DNA of 64,000 bases from Synanceia verrucosa (lineage: Eukaryota; Chordata; Actinopteri; Perciformes; Synanceiidae), in assembly GCA_029721515.1 (NCBI GenBank), contig CM056550.1, positions 19,281,119 to 19,345,118 of the forward strand, read 5' to 3'. How positions within the stretch are numbered: position 1 is the stretch's first letter; each line of letters begins with the position of its first letter. The notes beneath the pieces were generated by a model. That model was given only the letters and a program-made list of their open reading frames with translations. It searched no databases and was not told the origin of the DNA. A program made the position numbers and the translations under genes. This document shows positions 35,801-47,903 of this stretch, one piece after another.

Positions 35801-36302
35801 CTTCTCTTGCTACTTTCTCAACATTACCGAGCCGAGCTTTAAGCAGGATAACACATAATTGCAGGATAACAACGCCCACATCTACCACCAATTTAGAAAT
35901 GATGTGAGAGGATGCAGACAATGAAGCATCACTAGGTGTTGTAGGGAAAATAAGACATTGTTCTCATAGCTGTAAATGTCAATACATCTTTGCAAAACAC
36001 CTTTCCAGTCTTCTTTTAACTCAAAGCTCAAATCAGCATTCACTCATTTACACAGCGATGGCCAGAGACACTTCCAAACCATCAAGTGCTCTACCTGGAG
36101 TCACTTTAGACTGAAATGCTGCTGTGGTGATCCTCTGACTTCTTCTCTGGTGCCACCAGTAGCCTGAAATTTTGGCTATGAGCAAAATATCACAACATAA
36201 AACGGATGAAAGAAAGTCATCATGTCAGAACAAGCAATTCTGAGGGGTTTTAAATGAATGCAGATGCTTTTTAGACCCTGCAGGACTGGTGAAAAAAGTG
36301 TA

Positions 36303-36390
36303 TTCAAAGTCAAAATCAAAGTCAGCTTTTAATGTCAGTTCAGCAGCATGTACAGGACATACAGAGGACTGGAATTCTCTCAAACCTTGG
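36303..36390 (-). repeat. Inverted LINE/SINE tail
   Basis: AAAGTCAAAATCAAAGTCAG then CTTTTAATGTCAGTTCAGC and ATGTACAGGACATACAGAGG is the reverse of a common fish retroelement end (TTAAAAGCTGACTTTGA). Confidence 0.5.
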
Positions 36391-36894
36391 TGCATGAAGT
36401 AAAAAAACATTTGAAAGGATCTGACCTCTGCTCAGCGTCTTATTGCGGATATCATAAACGATTCAGGATGAGACTCTAAATCTCTCTTCACCTGCTGCTG
36501 CCTTAATCCAGCCCACAGATAATTTCACAGAAGCTCAGCACAGTACAGGTGTTAGCAGGCACTCGTTTGTTTTCAGGCCCGTTGTCACGGCGACACTTCA
36601 CACCTTCCTGTCTGAGGTCTGGAAGGACCATGCTGTTTAAAGTTTCAATTACAAAGCATCTTTTGAGGCATTCAGGGGTTTAGATGTTCATGATAAACAG
36701 TCCAGGTGAGTTTTCTGACTTCACCTGAGCGCTCTCAAACTCAGTCGATCAACGTCATTTTTATCACCTTTATAATGCAGACACTGGAGACTACGACTGT
36801 GCAGTATGGTCAAAATGTCATATCCTATAACTTCTTCAATACAAGTGGCTTACACCCACAGAGAAGCTAATGTTAGCGTCGGGCTATATATATA

Positions 36895-38503
36895 CAGTCA
36901 TGGAAAAAATTATTAGACCACCCTTGTTTTCTTCAGTTTCTTGTTAATTTTAATGCCTGGCTCAACTAAAGGTACATTTGTTTGGACAATTATAATGATA
37001 ACAACAAAAATAGCTCATGAGAGTTTAATTTAAGAACTAAGGATTATTCATTTTCCATGGTTTTCTTGATAATAACCAAAATTACTTAAATTCTTACATC
37101 AATAGCTATGGCATTGTACCGCCAAAAACACTACTTTTAAGCATTCCATGTTTTCTTTTCTGTTTGCTTTAAACACATGATACACACAAGAGTTAATACT
37201 TGATTGCATAACCATTGTTTTTGATGACTGCAGCCATGCGTCTTGGCATGCTCTCCACCAGCTTCTGACATTGTTCTGCTGTCACAGCAGCCCATTCCTG
37301 TTGGACAAATTCAAACAAATTTTCTTTGTTTTTGGGCTTGTGGTTCTCCATTTTGAGTTTGATGATTTTCCACAGGTTTTCAATTGGATTAAGATCTGGT
37401 GATTGAGCAGGCCAAGGCATGGTGCTAATGTTGTGGTTCTCCATCCAGGCTTTAACTGACCTTGCCGTGTGGCAAGGGGCATTGTCTTGTTGGAAAATCC
37501 AGTCATTCGAGGCAGGAAAGAGTTTTCCAGCTGATGGAAGAAGACTGTTTTCAAGGGTAGTCCTGTACTTGACCTGGTTCATTCGGCCTTCACACAATTG
37601 CATTTGCCCTGTTCCACTCAGACTGAAACAACCCCAGATCATGACTGATCCACCCCATGTTTTACTGTAGGGGCAAGACAGTCTGGGTTGTAAGCTTCTC
37701 CAGGCTTCCTCCTAACCAGTAAGTTGGCTGGAGTGGGCATCAATTCAAAATTGGATTCATCACTGAAGAGAACCTTAGCCCAATCATCAACAGTCCAATC
37801 CTTGTGGTCTCGAGCAAAGAGTAACCGGGCCTTCCTCTGCCTTTCATTGATGAAGGGCTTCTTATGCGTGCTCTGTGTGACTTCAAACCAGCTTCAACAA
37901 GTCGGTTTCGAACTGTCCTTGCCGAGCAAGTCACATTTCTCGACAGTGCCCACTCATTTTTAAGGTCCCTGGAGGTCTGACGACGATTCCTGACACAGGA
38001 ACGGATGAGTGCACGGTCATCTCGTGGGGTAGAAAGACGTTTCCTGCCACGGCCAGGTAGCAATTTGGTAGTGCCATGTTCAGCTTGTTTTTTTTTGTTG
38101 GAATGAACGGCTGTCTTGGAGATCTTCAGTTTTTTCGCTACCTGTCTCTCACTCATGCCAATTTCCAGCAGTGCCAAGATGGCTGCCTTTGTTGCTTCAC
38201 ATAATTCTTTTGTTTTAGGCATTATGTGAGAGCTGACAACTTCTGAGTTGTGCTACGGCTTGAATGTAAGCAGGAAACCACTCTAGGCCTTTGCATGTGC
38301 AGTGCTGCTTGTGACATGAAATGGCCTCTTATATACCCTGGGAATCAATTAAGCTTAAGAATGTCAAATAGGACATAAAGTATTATGTGACCAGCTGCAT
38401 TTTTTGTTGTGTTCATTGTATTATACGTTTAGTGGTACCAGATATTAGAATGAACAAGAAATTGAAGAAAACAAGGGTGGTCTAATAATTTTTTCCATGA
38501 CTG
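36895..38503 (-). mobile_element. Tc1-like DNA transposon, complete with both inverted repeats
   Basis: The ends CAGTCATGGAAAAAATTATT and its inverse match for about 51 bases with one difference, and TA flanks both sides. TA duplication is the Tc1/mariner target rule. The element is 1609 bp and contains a single transposase gene on the minus strand, now broken. It landed in a TA-rich microsatellite. The near-identity of the two ends suggests a fairly recent insertion. Confidence 0.9.
37193..38222 (-). pseudogene. Tc1-like transposase, DD34E type, two frameshifts
   Basis: The transposase binds the element's ends and cuts and pastes it. It starts at ATG 38222. The first 115 or so residues hold the paired-type helix-turn-helix region and a GRGRKR hook between its two halves. 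A frameshift near 37866-37869 interrupts it; the next segment holds the first catalytic Asp (VLFSDESNF, about 37750). A second frameshift near 37651-37655 follows. Then come the second Asp (QQDNAPCHT) and the Glu (SPDLNPIENLW), 34 residues apart, and the normal end at TAA 37193. All three catalytic residues survive, but the protein cannot be made in one piece. Confidence 0.9.
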
Positions 38504-40195
38504 TATATATATATATATATATGTGCTGCAACAGTAGCTAAGTTAGCAAACATCACATATTTTATGAAAACAATAACTCCTCCTGAAGCTAAACAAATAA
38601 TTAGCTGTCCAACAGAACAAAAGCAACTTCTGCATCACTTTTCAGTCCTTTCAGATGTCTCAGTGTCTCCACACTCTGGTTTGTCCTCAAGCATTATGGA
38701 GGGAGGGCAGGACAAGACATGAAGGCATCTGATTGGTTCTTTCCATTCGGACCGAATGGCAGGGATTGGTCAGTTTTTACAGTCCTGTAGCTTCCACAGA
38801 GGTCTGATTCTTTTCCTTCTTTTTTCTGAACACATCATGTGCTGACTGCTCTCAGGGTGGAAGGACCAACTATGCCTTTAATAATTGTTCCAGTAAAGCT
38901 GCCTGACAACATTTTACAGACAGGTGTCTACTTCGCTTAGCAACTAGAAATCATCCCACTCACTGTTGTGCCTCTGTAATTAGATGCTTAGATAGATAAT
39001 CAAATGCTTCATACACATCCTTTACGTCTCCTTGTGCACACAAAAAAAGTCAACATGCAGCACCACCGAAGCTACAATTTTGTGTTGCAGGTATCTGGAT
39101 CAATCTTGTGGTTTGTATTTTAACAATTTACTGCAAACTGCTCACTTCTGACATCAAGGTTGTTGTTTTTTTACAAAGCACAAGAGATGTGCTAGAAGTG
39201 AAAGAACACATTCCAGTCCTTGAAATGCTGCACTTAGCATCCGACAGCATTTCTGAATTCAGGTCACTCGTTCTCAACAGGATAGCAGCACAAACATAAA
39301 CGCACAGTGACATAGAAAAGAGCCATTAAAGGTACTCTCACGGTGCCGTGGAGAGAGAAGTATGTGGAAGGTAATGGCTATTGATTCATCATGGTTTCTC
39401 TGCTCTGTTCTGCAGATGCAGTCCTGACATTTCCTCTTCCTGTTTCCAGCTTCAAACTGCTAATTGTCACCCTGAGCTGAAACAGAAAACTTTCTGTGCA
39501 AAGTCAAAAGAGTGCATTTGCATGTGTGAGCGTGTTCAAGTGTCAGCCACGATGGTGTGTTAATATTTCTGTGAATGAGTGTGTGTGTGTGGTGTGTCGT
39601 TGCTGACATCTAGTGGTGGAGGCACAAACTGCACACCAAGGGCTTCACAGATGACTAGACCACTGATCCACATGTACACATTCAGGTCATGTGGCCACGG
39701 TGCTCCATCATTTATGATGAATTAAATATTTGCAAAATATGCAGCTACATACACCGATGCAAGGCTGAGCAATGGAGGAAGAAACACTCTCATCCTTTAC
39801 TTAAAAGATCCTTTATGCACATTTTCATACTATATCAGGTGTGTTTCAATACTTTCACAGGATTTCAACAGCAACCAAACCTGTTTTATAATAATTAAAA
39901 AAAAATACAAGAAAATCTCACTTTTTACAATATGGGAACTTTAAGTAAATAGAAATAATAGGAATCTACTCTGTTCCAGGTTAAAATTCAAAACTATTAA
40001 CATGAAAATAAACTAAACATTAAGAATACCTCATTTCATGCCTTGTTATATTATTATATTGATTGGTGCGTTTCCCTTTAAGGTTGCGGTTATTAAATTA
40101 TAAAACTTAAGCTTCTAGCTGAAGGTTTGAGTCATAATTCAGACAAATATGAATAAAAGACATTTTATTTGATCCAGTATTTGACTTAAACTCAC

Positions 40196-40323
40196 CGTTA
40201 ACCCATTTCCATGGCAAGCAACGTCCAGAAATCATTCCAGGGAAAAAGACGCTACAGAACTTCCCCGAGAAACGTCGCGTTTTTACGTTTTCTTCAGCAT
40301 CAAAGTCACGGTACGACAGCTGT
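40196..40323 (-). other. Possible internal exon of an unrecognised minus-strand transcript
   Basis: It is bounded by a strong acceptor (TTTCTTTTCAG) and a strong donor (ACG/GTGAGT), 128 bp, with one frame fully open (RDFDAEENVKTRRFSGK and onward). The other two frames are closed. I do not recognise the peptide. The upstream intron would be only about 50 bp. It could be a 5' UTR exon or chance. Confidence 0.25.
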
Positions 40324-40471
40324 CTGAAAAGAAATGAGTTATTTACAAACATAAATAACTCATAGATAATTCGGCATACTTTTTTGTGCCAATTTGACAA
40401 AATGTTCTCAAATAAAAGACAGAGACATGACTTTAGGAGCTAACGCTGAGCTGAACCCGTGGCAGCAATCT

Positions 40472-40480
40472 ACTTCCGGT
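40472..40480 (-). promoter_or_regulatory. ETS-type promoter motif (ACCGGAAGT)
   Basis: ACCGGAAGT on the minus strand is the core of ETS/GABP sites that sit at many CpG-type vertebrate promoters. Several CpGs surround it. A plausible short exon and intron follow downstream on the minus strand. A single motif of this length can occur by chance. Confidence 0.3.
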
Positions 40481-43400
40481 TTATCGCGACCAAAAAAAAT
40501 ACAGAAATATGTTTTTTTTTTTGTTGTTTTTAATTTTTCTTTATTTTTACGATTCTTGTTCCCGTTTCACTGCATCTATATATTTGTGTGTTTGCACCGT
40601 AAAGCTACAGTTAGTAATAAAAATATATTTTCTCCATGGAGAGTTATCATGCACAAAATAATTAAAATAGTCTATTATTAATATTTAGACTTGAATAGTT
40701 TACATTTGGACTTGGTAACGCTGCAATTAAGTTTTGAAAGTAACTTTTTTGGATAAGAAATTAAAATATGTGACACAAATCAACAACTAAAAACTCTATT
40801 GTCAATAAAGGAAAATTGCTCAGCATGTTATTTGTTTGCACTTTCTCCAGTTAAAAGCATAATAAATTACCAGCATCATTAAAATGGGTCAAGTAATACG
40901 TAAAGTTTAATCAAGACAATTCTTTTTTTTTTCTTATCCTCACACCAGGCCCCTGAATCTGCAATCTAACATTTTTTTAAGTATCTGTCATTTCTAGTAT
41001 GTTCATAACCTCTACACAAATGAATCATGTGACATTTTATTTAGGTATTTTTTCACAGGGCAGGTGAGGAACAAGAGCTGATTTAGGTATGATCTTTTTC
41101 TCAACCGAGATGATTATTATTTTACAAGTACATGGTGTGAGAAGGCAGATACCATTAAAATGTAATGGGCGTCTATTTAAATAATAAAGGGCATCCAGAT
41201 TTAAAACCCTCCATGCAGATATAAAAGCACAGATTTGTGGAAGAAATTCTCAGAAAGTGAATGATGACATAGACACCGTGCGGTGGTTACGCCCCCTGTG
41301 GGAGTGCATTGGTAATAACTTTATTGCAAAAATACAGGTTCCCTCTTTCCCCAAGCAACACCACCCCAGAAGTGACACACACACAGTCTACACACACCCA
41401 CGTACAGTAAACCATCTGTATTCAAACTCTCCCAACCTGTCTGGTCTCTGAGCATCACATCATTCACAAAACACACACTTTCACCCTTTAGTTTACATTC
41501 ATTCTCTCCCTTTTGGCTCGCTCTGCCTACTCTTTTTGCATTCCACTGGTGGAGACGTTGGCGGTTAAGATGCAGAACAACAAAGTTCACCAGCAGCATT
41601 AAACATCTCCTCCACCCCTGTGGTGTGTCCGACTGTCTCTGATACAGGATCGTGAGGGAAGGTTGATTTGCATAGCGGACTCATGCGCTACAATTGGCTA
41701 CATTCTCCCACATCCAGAACCCCGAAAAAACAAACAGACAAACAAAAAAAACGTTGAACCAAAATGAAAATTAAAATCAGCAATGCTAAATACGCTCTCT
41801 GAGTTAAGTTCCAACCTTTGGTTTTGTTAAAACGATCAATCAACATCAGTAAATTCTCGAGGAACTTTACATTGGCCCGGTTGTTGTTATTTGTTATTTC
41901 ATATACTATTTAATAGAATAAAGCATATAATAAATGCACTCTACACATGTGAGACTGCTCCTCAGTTAAAGGGGGTGAGTTAAGTTTTAACGAGTAAGAA
42001 TAAGTAAAGAAGAACTGAGGAATGGTTGACATCTCTGAAGAAGATAGCTCACTGGCTGAAAATATACCTCTAATACATACATATATATATATATATCATA
42101 TAAAGCATATTCATATTAGACATGTCACCGTCTCAGGTTGAAGATGAGCGTTTTCTATTCACATCTGAGGTCTCAGAACCAGCATCAGTGGGAGGGAGAA
42201 ATGAGAAGAAGAGCCACTGAAGTTCACCTGAGGCCCTTAAAGGAAAACTTTCTCCCCAGCTGCTTCTCAGTCACAAAGCCTTCTGAAAGTGCACTTCTGC
42301 CGAGTCACCTTTTAAAGCGCACTTGAGTCATCTTTCTTTTCTCACTGATAAAGCCCAAGAGAAGGGTTTCCTAACCTACATTCCTTCCCGACTTTCCTCC
42401 CCTGTTGGCCTATTTCTGGTGCTACCGTTTCCTGTTTGGAAGAAAGAAAGCAAGCGTGAATAAAAGACGGCAGGAAAGAACGGAAAGAGGAAAGATGCGG
42501 AGATAAAAGGAAGCGCTTTTCTTGTTTAATCTCCCGGTAGAAACGGGAGAGCTGTCATTAGATTCGGCGGTTCGGGGAGAGGGCGGAAACTCCAGCTAGA
42601 CACTTGTGAAGTGCACTCCACTGCTATTTGAAATGCAGACATGAGGAAGTACCACTTTAAGTTTATCAATAGTCGTTAATTATCATTATCAACATTCCAT
42701 AAGGTCTTATTAATTAACATACAGGTTTCATACATGAGTTTTTCTGTACATGACTTTTAGGTATTAATGAGTTCGGTCTCGGGCGGGTTTACTGTGCGCG
42801 CACACAGGAGGAACAAAAAAAAACAAAACAAAAAGAAAGAGAAAAAATATGGCTGTCCATCTGAAACAGTTCGGCTAAGTGTGCGTCCGACAGGAAATGC
42901 CCGTGAAGAAAGAGGAAGAGGCGTGGCTACTTGGTTGGAGTTTCCCCCTGAGCTGAGGGTCCTGTAGGACGGGGGGGACGAGTCTGCCGAGAGCGACCAA
43001 GACGGCAACGCCACTGGAGGCGGCGAGCTCGCTGCACCCTCTGGAAACCCAGGGGGAGACGAGAAACAGTCCCAGGAAGTAAAGGGGAGGGTTGAGGTTG
43101 TAGTTGGGGGTCAGAGTGACTGCATAGACAGAATAGTAGGTCAAGAGAGGGAGGCAAGGAGAGGCTAAGCAGGGTGCTGCAGGCGCTGAGGAGGCTCTAC
43201 GTCAGTGCAGATGTGCATGTGTGCGTGCATGTGTTTGAAGGAGGAGGAGGAGGACAGGAGTTGAGTTGGATCCTGCCGAGCCGATTCCAGCCCCGTCGAC
43301 GTGGACGCCGTGAGACATTAGTGAAGCAGAGCTGGACTCTGGTCGGAGGACAGCTTGACCCCCGTCAGACACAGCCAGAAACTCCCTGCACCACCCGACA

Positions 43401-43510
43401 GCTCCTGAGAACAGAGACGAGACGAGAGGACGGATCAGAACCGAACAATTCAGCAGGTTTGAGACACGTCAAAGGCTACGAGACAGCTCTGGACGAGCTA
43501 TTTGATTATT

Positions 43511-43552
43511 AACTCACTGAGTGCCAGTCCTTTCATAAAACAAAGTGCTGTT
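43511..43552 (+). repeat. Terminal fragment of TTAA-family element (copy 7)
   Basis: TTAACTCACTGAGTGCCAGT then CCTTTCATAAAACAAAGTGC matches the left end of copies 2-4. Only about 42 bases remain. Confidence 0.6.
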
Positions 43553-44204
43553 GTCAATGAAAGTTTTATGGAGGTACGAAAAGAACCAAATTTGATATTT
43601 TGTACGGAAAAAGAATCAACGTTTTCTACCCAATATTAAAAATATAGTTTTATGTGTCTGTTTATATAATAATAATTTAGACCGTAAAAAGAAACCAAAA
43701 ATGATCTCTCATGCCACGCTGGAGGAGAGCATTTCTATTCATCTCTCTGTGTGCACAACAGGTGTGTGAAACCAGGACATAATGTTTACATGCACACATA
43801 CAAAAGATGGAAAAATCTGTCCTTTATGAAGAGTGATAGTACAGATAAAAATATGTATGCACAGCGCTTTACAAATGTATCAGACCACCACCCAGTGTAA
43901 CTGTTTCATTTTTCTGTGACGGTTAATCCACCAGTAAGTGCAAGCGCTTTCATCAAAATGAAATATTTACTGTTTTACAAAAGAGATAAAAAATATCAAT
44001 AATTATGTAATTTTTAAAAATATGAAATTACATTATTATTTTTGATTGAGATGTTAAATTCCAGTTATTTTGTGTCATTCCTGAAAAGAAAAATGTGTTT
44101 TAGTGGTTGTTTGTTATTCTGGATTCATTTCTGACTTCTCAGAGAAAAAGGTGAATTCAGTTTAAATTCCTCACTCCTGTTCAAAATGGTGATGCTTACG
44201 CTGC

Positions 44205-44710
44205 AAAAAAGGGGTGTCTAAAAACAAGATAAAAACACTAAATCTGAGCGAAAAGGAACTCAAAACAAGTGAAATTATTTGTCCATGCAGCGAGATAACT
44301 TCACTTAAAAGATTTCTCAAAATAAGATGGATTTAGAAGGCTTAAAATAAGCTGAAAATTATGGTTTTAAAATGAGATTACTTAAAATTAATTTTTTAAA
44401 GACCCAAAATATGTGAAATATACTAAATACAGCAGAAAATAAGCAGAGAATGCTTGCAGATGTCTTCTGTGTGACTCTTGAATCAAGCAACTTGAGATTT
44501 ACTTGATAAGACTTTGGGGGAGAGATGTAATATATCTTATTTTAACAGTTATTTACCTCATTTTAAAATTTCCTGCTTATTAGAGGCTAAAAAGATAAGG
44601 CTGTGCTCGATTTAAGACTGTAAAGTTGAACACTTAAAATAAGAAATTAACTCTTAAAACAAGATACGTTATTTAACATGTCGAAATCTAAGTTTTTTTT
44701 TCATCTTGGT
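44205..44710 (+). repeat. Probable DNA-transposon relic of the CTGCAAAAA type
   Basis: It starts CGCTGCAAAAAAGGGGTGTC and is full of AAAACAAG, AAATAAG and CTTGA words typical of fish elements whose ends read CACTGCAAAAA. Its partner is the shorter element at 48829. The right end is unclear. Confidence 0.4.
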
Positions 44711-45274
44711 ATGAACCAGCTCGTCATGATGCTGGAGGCTCTTTAAAGGACAGCTGGTCTAATACATTTTTAAGTACTGTGTGCAAAGAGGGGCTCAGCC
44801 AAATTTTGCGCCAGATGATTTTGCCAGAAATTAAGGAAGTTAGCCTGACCAAGGAAACATGCACACTCTGCCCAGTCTTAATCAGATGAGTGTTGAGATT
44901 ACCAGAGTAGCGTCAGGTGAGCTCAGCGCAGTGTTTACCTGTGAAGCAGTGGAGGGAGGTGGTGATGAGAAGGTGTTGGTGATGAGGAGGATGGAGGAGA
45001 TGATGGTGGAATAGCAACAGGGACTCAGAGAAGAGGAAGTAAGCAAGGAGAGGCACTGACATCAGCCTGCTGAGAGAGAAAGAGGAGGAAAGAGCAGAGA
45101 GGAGAGGAGGACAGATCGGAGGACGAGACGCAGGACAAAAGGAAGAAAGGAGACAAACAGCAGGGGAGAAGAGCACAGGGAGGAGCAGTGTGTAAAGAGC
45201 ACAGGGACGTCAGGCAGATGCACTTTAACAGCACGGCCACAGGGAGGCAGCAGAGCACAGGAAGTCACACTCAC

Positions 45275-45406
45275 AAAGCTGCGGGTTGCAGTCAGGCGGC
45301 TGCGGCGCGAGGTCACGACTGTGCCGCTCAGGCTGCGTCCGATTCGCCTCAGGTTCTCCCCGACGTCGGGCTCCGCCCCCAAACGCAGATCCCGCAAAGT
45401 CATAGG
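45275..45406 (-). CDS. usp54: usp54 exon: ENLRRIGRSLSGTVV
   Basis: 44 codons, phase 0 to phase 0, acceptor CCCTCTCCAG, donor AGCTTT/GTGAGT. It encodes GENLRRIGRSLSGTVV, a strongly conserved USP54 tail motif. The following exon or exons were not confidently located. Confidence 0.92.
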
Positions 45407-46513
45407 CTGGAGAGGGAGAAAACGTCTGTCAGGATCCAACTGATGACCGCATGACAGCGGTTTCTGCTGGAGGGACGACGTGGACCCTACCTTGTTGAGG
45501 TAGGTGGGGGTGCTGGAGCAGTCCGCCCCGTACACACTCCTCTCCATGTCTGCGTTGGGGGTCTTGGAGCGAGTCTGTCCTCCCACCCTGGATATGAGCC
45601 TCTCTGACGGGCTGCAGCCTGGAGACACACAGGAAGAGCTGGAGGTGAAAACATCTCTAAAACATGTGGTCAGACATATAAGAGGAATATCCCTAAAGTC
45701 ACCCTTACAGAGCCAGGATGTATAAACACTGTTTATACATTCAATATATAGTAATTTCTGCTCCAACCCTGAACCACAATATCGCACTTATTGTGTAAAC
45801 TACAAATATAAGATTTTTACGGTTGCGCCAGTTCAGCAAAATGTCTTGTCCATCTATTTATTAACATTTTCCTCTAATATATCTTTAGAAACTTATTTCC
45901 AAAGATACGGATTTAAATGTCTGTACAGTAAAGTGACAACACTCCAATAACAACATTTCCCAGAATCAGCTCTTGTGCTGCTTTTCTACGTACTAACTGT
46001 ACACACTGCATATATTATATATGGTATACTGTTGTTATATAGGAAATCAACATATAGCCATGTTTTATACTAACAGGTAATGCAATAAAACTCAATTTAA
46101 AACTATCTATCTCAAAACATCCTTCCATCCATGTGTGCATTTTTAAATATAACTTTTACAGGAAAAAAACACCACAGACTGAAATCCTGCTCAGAATTAA
46201 TTCATGTAGGAGTACAGAATGTGTGACTTTATATATTTATAAGTAGTCTTGTCTGTAGCAGAAATCAGATTTAATTTAATGAATGAAAACTTGACCATAC
46301 AGTATCACGGCACTACAAATAATAATTATTTTCATTGTTAATTAATCTGTTAATTATTAACTAATTAGTCATAAAGGTCATGAAATCTGCAAAAATGTTC
46401 CAGGTAGCATCTATAAAAAGCTTGTTAAGGTAGTAGAGGCATATGCAATAAATTGATTATAAAAACTGTTATGATAATTGAATCATTGATAAATCCATTT
46501 ATAATTGAAATTA

Positions 46514-46546
<33 letters not shown>

Positions 46547-47855
46547 CTGTCTTCCCAGCCAGCAGACTGGCCTGGTAAAGGGAGTCAAGCTCTGACAACT
46601 CAGCCTCTTCGCTGTCACAGCAGGGATCACTGTGTTGCCCTGGGGCATGCTGGGAGCTGTAGTGCCCTGGTGAGGACTGGCAACTGTAGCTGTAGTGCTG
46701 ACTGGTCGTCTGCGGTCTGATGGGGACACATCGGTCCGGGGGCGTGTCATACGGCGTCACCACGGCATCAGGGCGGTCCAAACTCCAGGAGGACCAATGA
46801 CGTGTGCCACAGTCGGCAGCGGCGGCGACTTCATGTCTCGGGCAATGCTGAGCGGCGCCGGCGGGGGAATGGGGCTGCGGGGACTGCCAGAGAGGCGTGA
46901 GAGGTTTCCGTTGCCCGGAGGCTTCCAGGGGAGAAGATGGGGGAGGTGTAGAGGATGGAGGGGGAGGGTGTGTGTGCGTGGGTTCAAGGTGTGCAGAGTG
47001 TGCAGAGTGTGCGGTGTGTGTATCCCAGAGACGCAGAGGAAGCGAGGGCAGGGAGATGGCTAAGTGCTTCCCCAGGGGTCTGACGCTCACCCCCCCTGCC
47101 TGCAGCAGCTCACACAGCCTCACCCCCGTCCCCTCCCTCCCATCCTCGCCTCCTTCCCCTCTCCTCCCCATGCATCCACCCGCTTCCTCCTCCCCCTGGC
47201 TGGAAGGGGCACAAGGGTGAGGGATGCTGAGGGTGAGCGGGGGAGCGGGCCGATAGGGTGGAGGGGGAGGGTCCGGGCCCAGAGCAGCGTCCTGGTTGGG
47301 CGTCGCCTGGTCCTCTTCCTCCTCCTGATTGGGCGTCAGCAGTACTTGGACCGGGCCAGGCTGTTCACTGGAGGACACAAGACAAGGAGGGCATCAGTCA
47401 CGGCAGCAAACACAACCCAAAAAGCAGAGCTGCTTTGACGTCAGGTGAGTTACCGCATAGAGGGAAGGTCACAACAGCACGGCGGGGTAAACAAGCAGAT
47501 CCGCAACAAACACACGATGATGCAGGCTTGTGCAAGCGCCGCGTCGTGTATGGGATTTCACAGCCATGCTGTTTGAGCCATGCTGACTGACACGTCGCTG
47601 CAGATTCACAAAACTTCACTCTTTCTACCTGAACACGTCGGGCTCAAACAAGCAAACACTTTAAAGCTGATTACCAAAACAGCAATCTCCCCTCTGCTGC
47701 GCTGACGCAGTAAATCAAGTCTGAAAATGAATGTGGCTGGAGTAATTCAGTCTCTGTGGGCCAGTATATTACTTTATTGATTTACATACATTGATATGTG
47801 GGGGATATGATGTATGTTGAACATTAGTGGATCGTCTCTGCACTCTATCAGCAAA

Positions 47856-47903
<48 letters not shown>

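Larger units (their letters stand above)
38524..45274. other. Intergenic between opn4 and usp54 sides; weak transcription hints only
   Basis: It holds a possible minus-strand promoter and two exons near 40196-40480, an (AT) run at 42076-42096, a GC-rich stretch at 42770-43460, and repeats at 43511-43552 and 44205-44710. The usp54 terminal exon probably lies here or further left, but I could not identify it. Confidence 0.45.

Noticed and set aside
42875..43157. Minus-strand frames after the acceptor CTATGCAG near 43125, as the usp54 last exon
   Set aside because: The phase does not fit the exon at 45275-45406 (in phase 0 it stops at the third codon), and neither longer frame resembles the USP54 C-terminus convincingly.
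46695..47590. Several plus-strand frames over 100 codons
   Set aside because: They are antisense shadows of the GC-rich usp54 tail exon.
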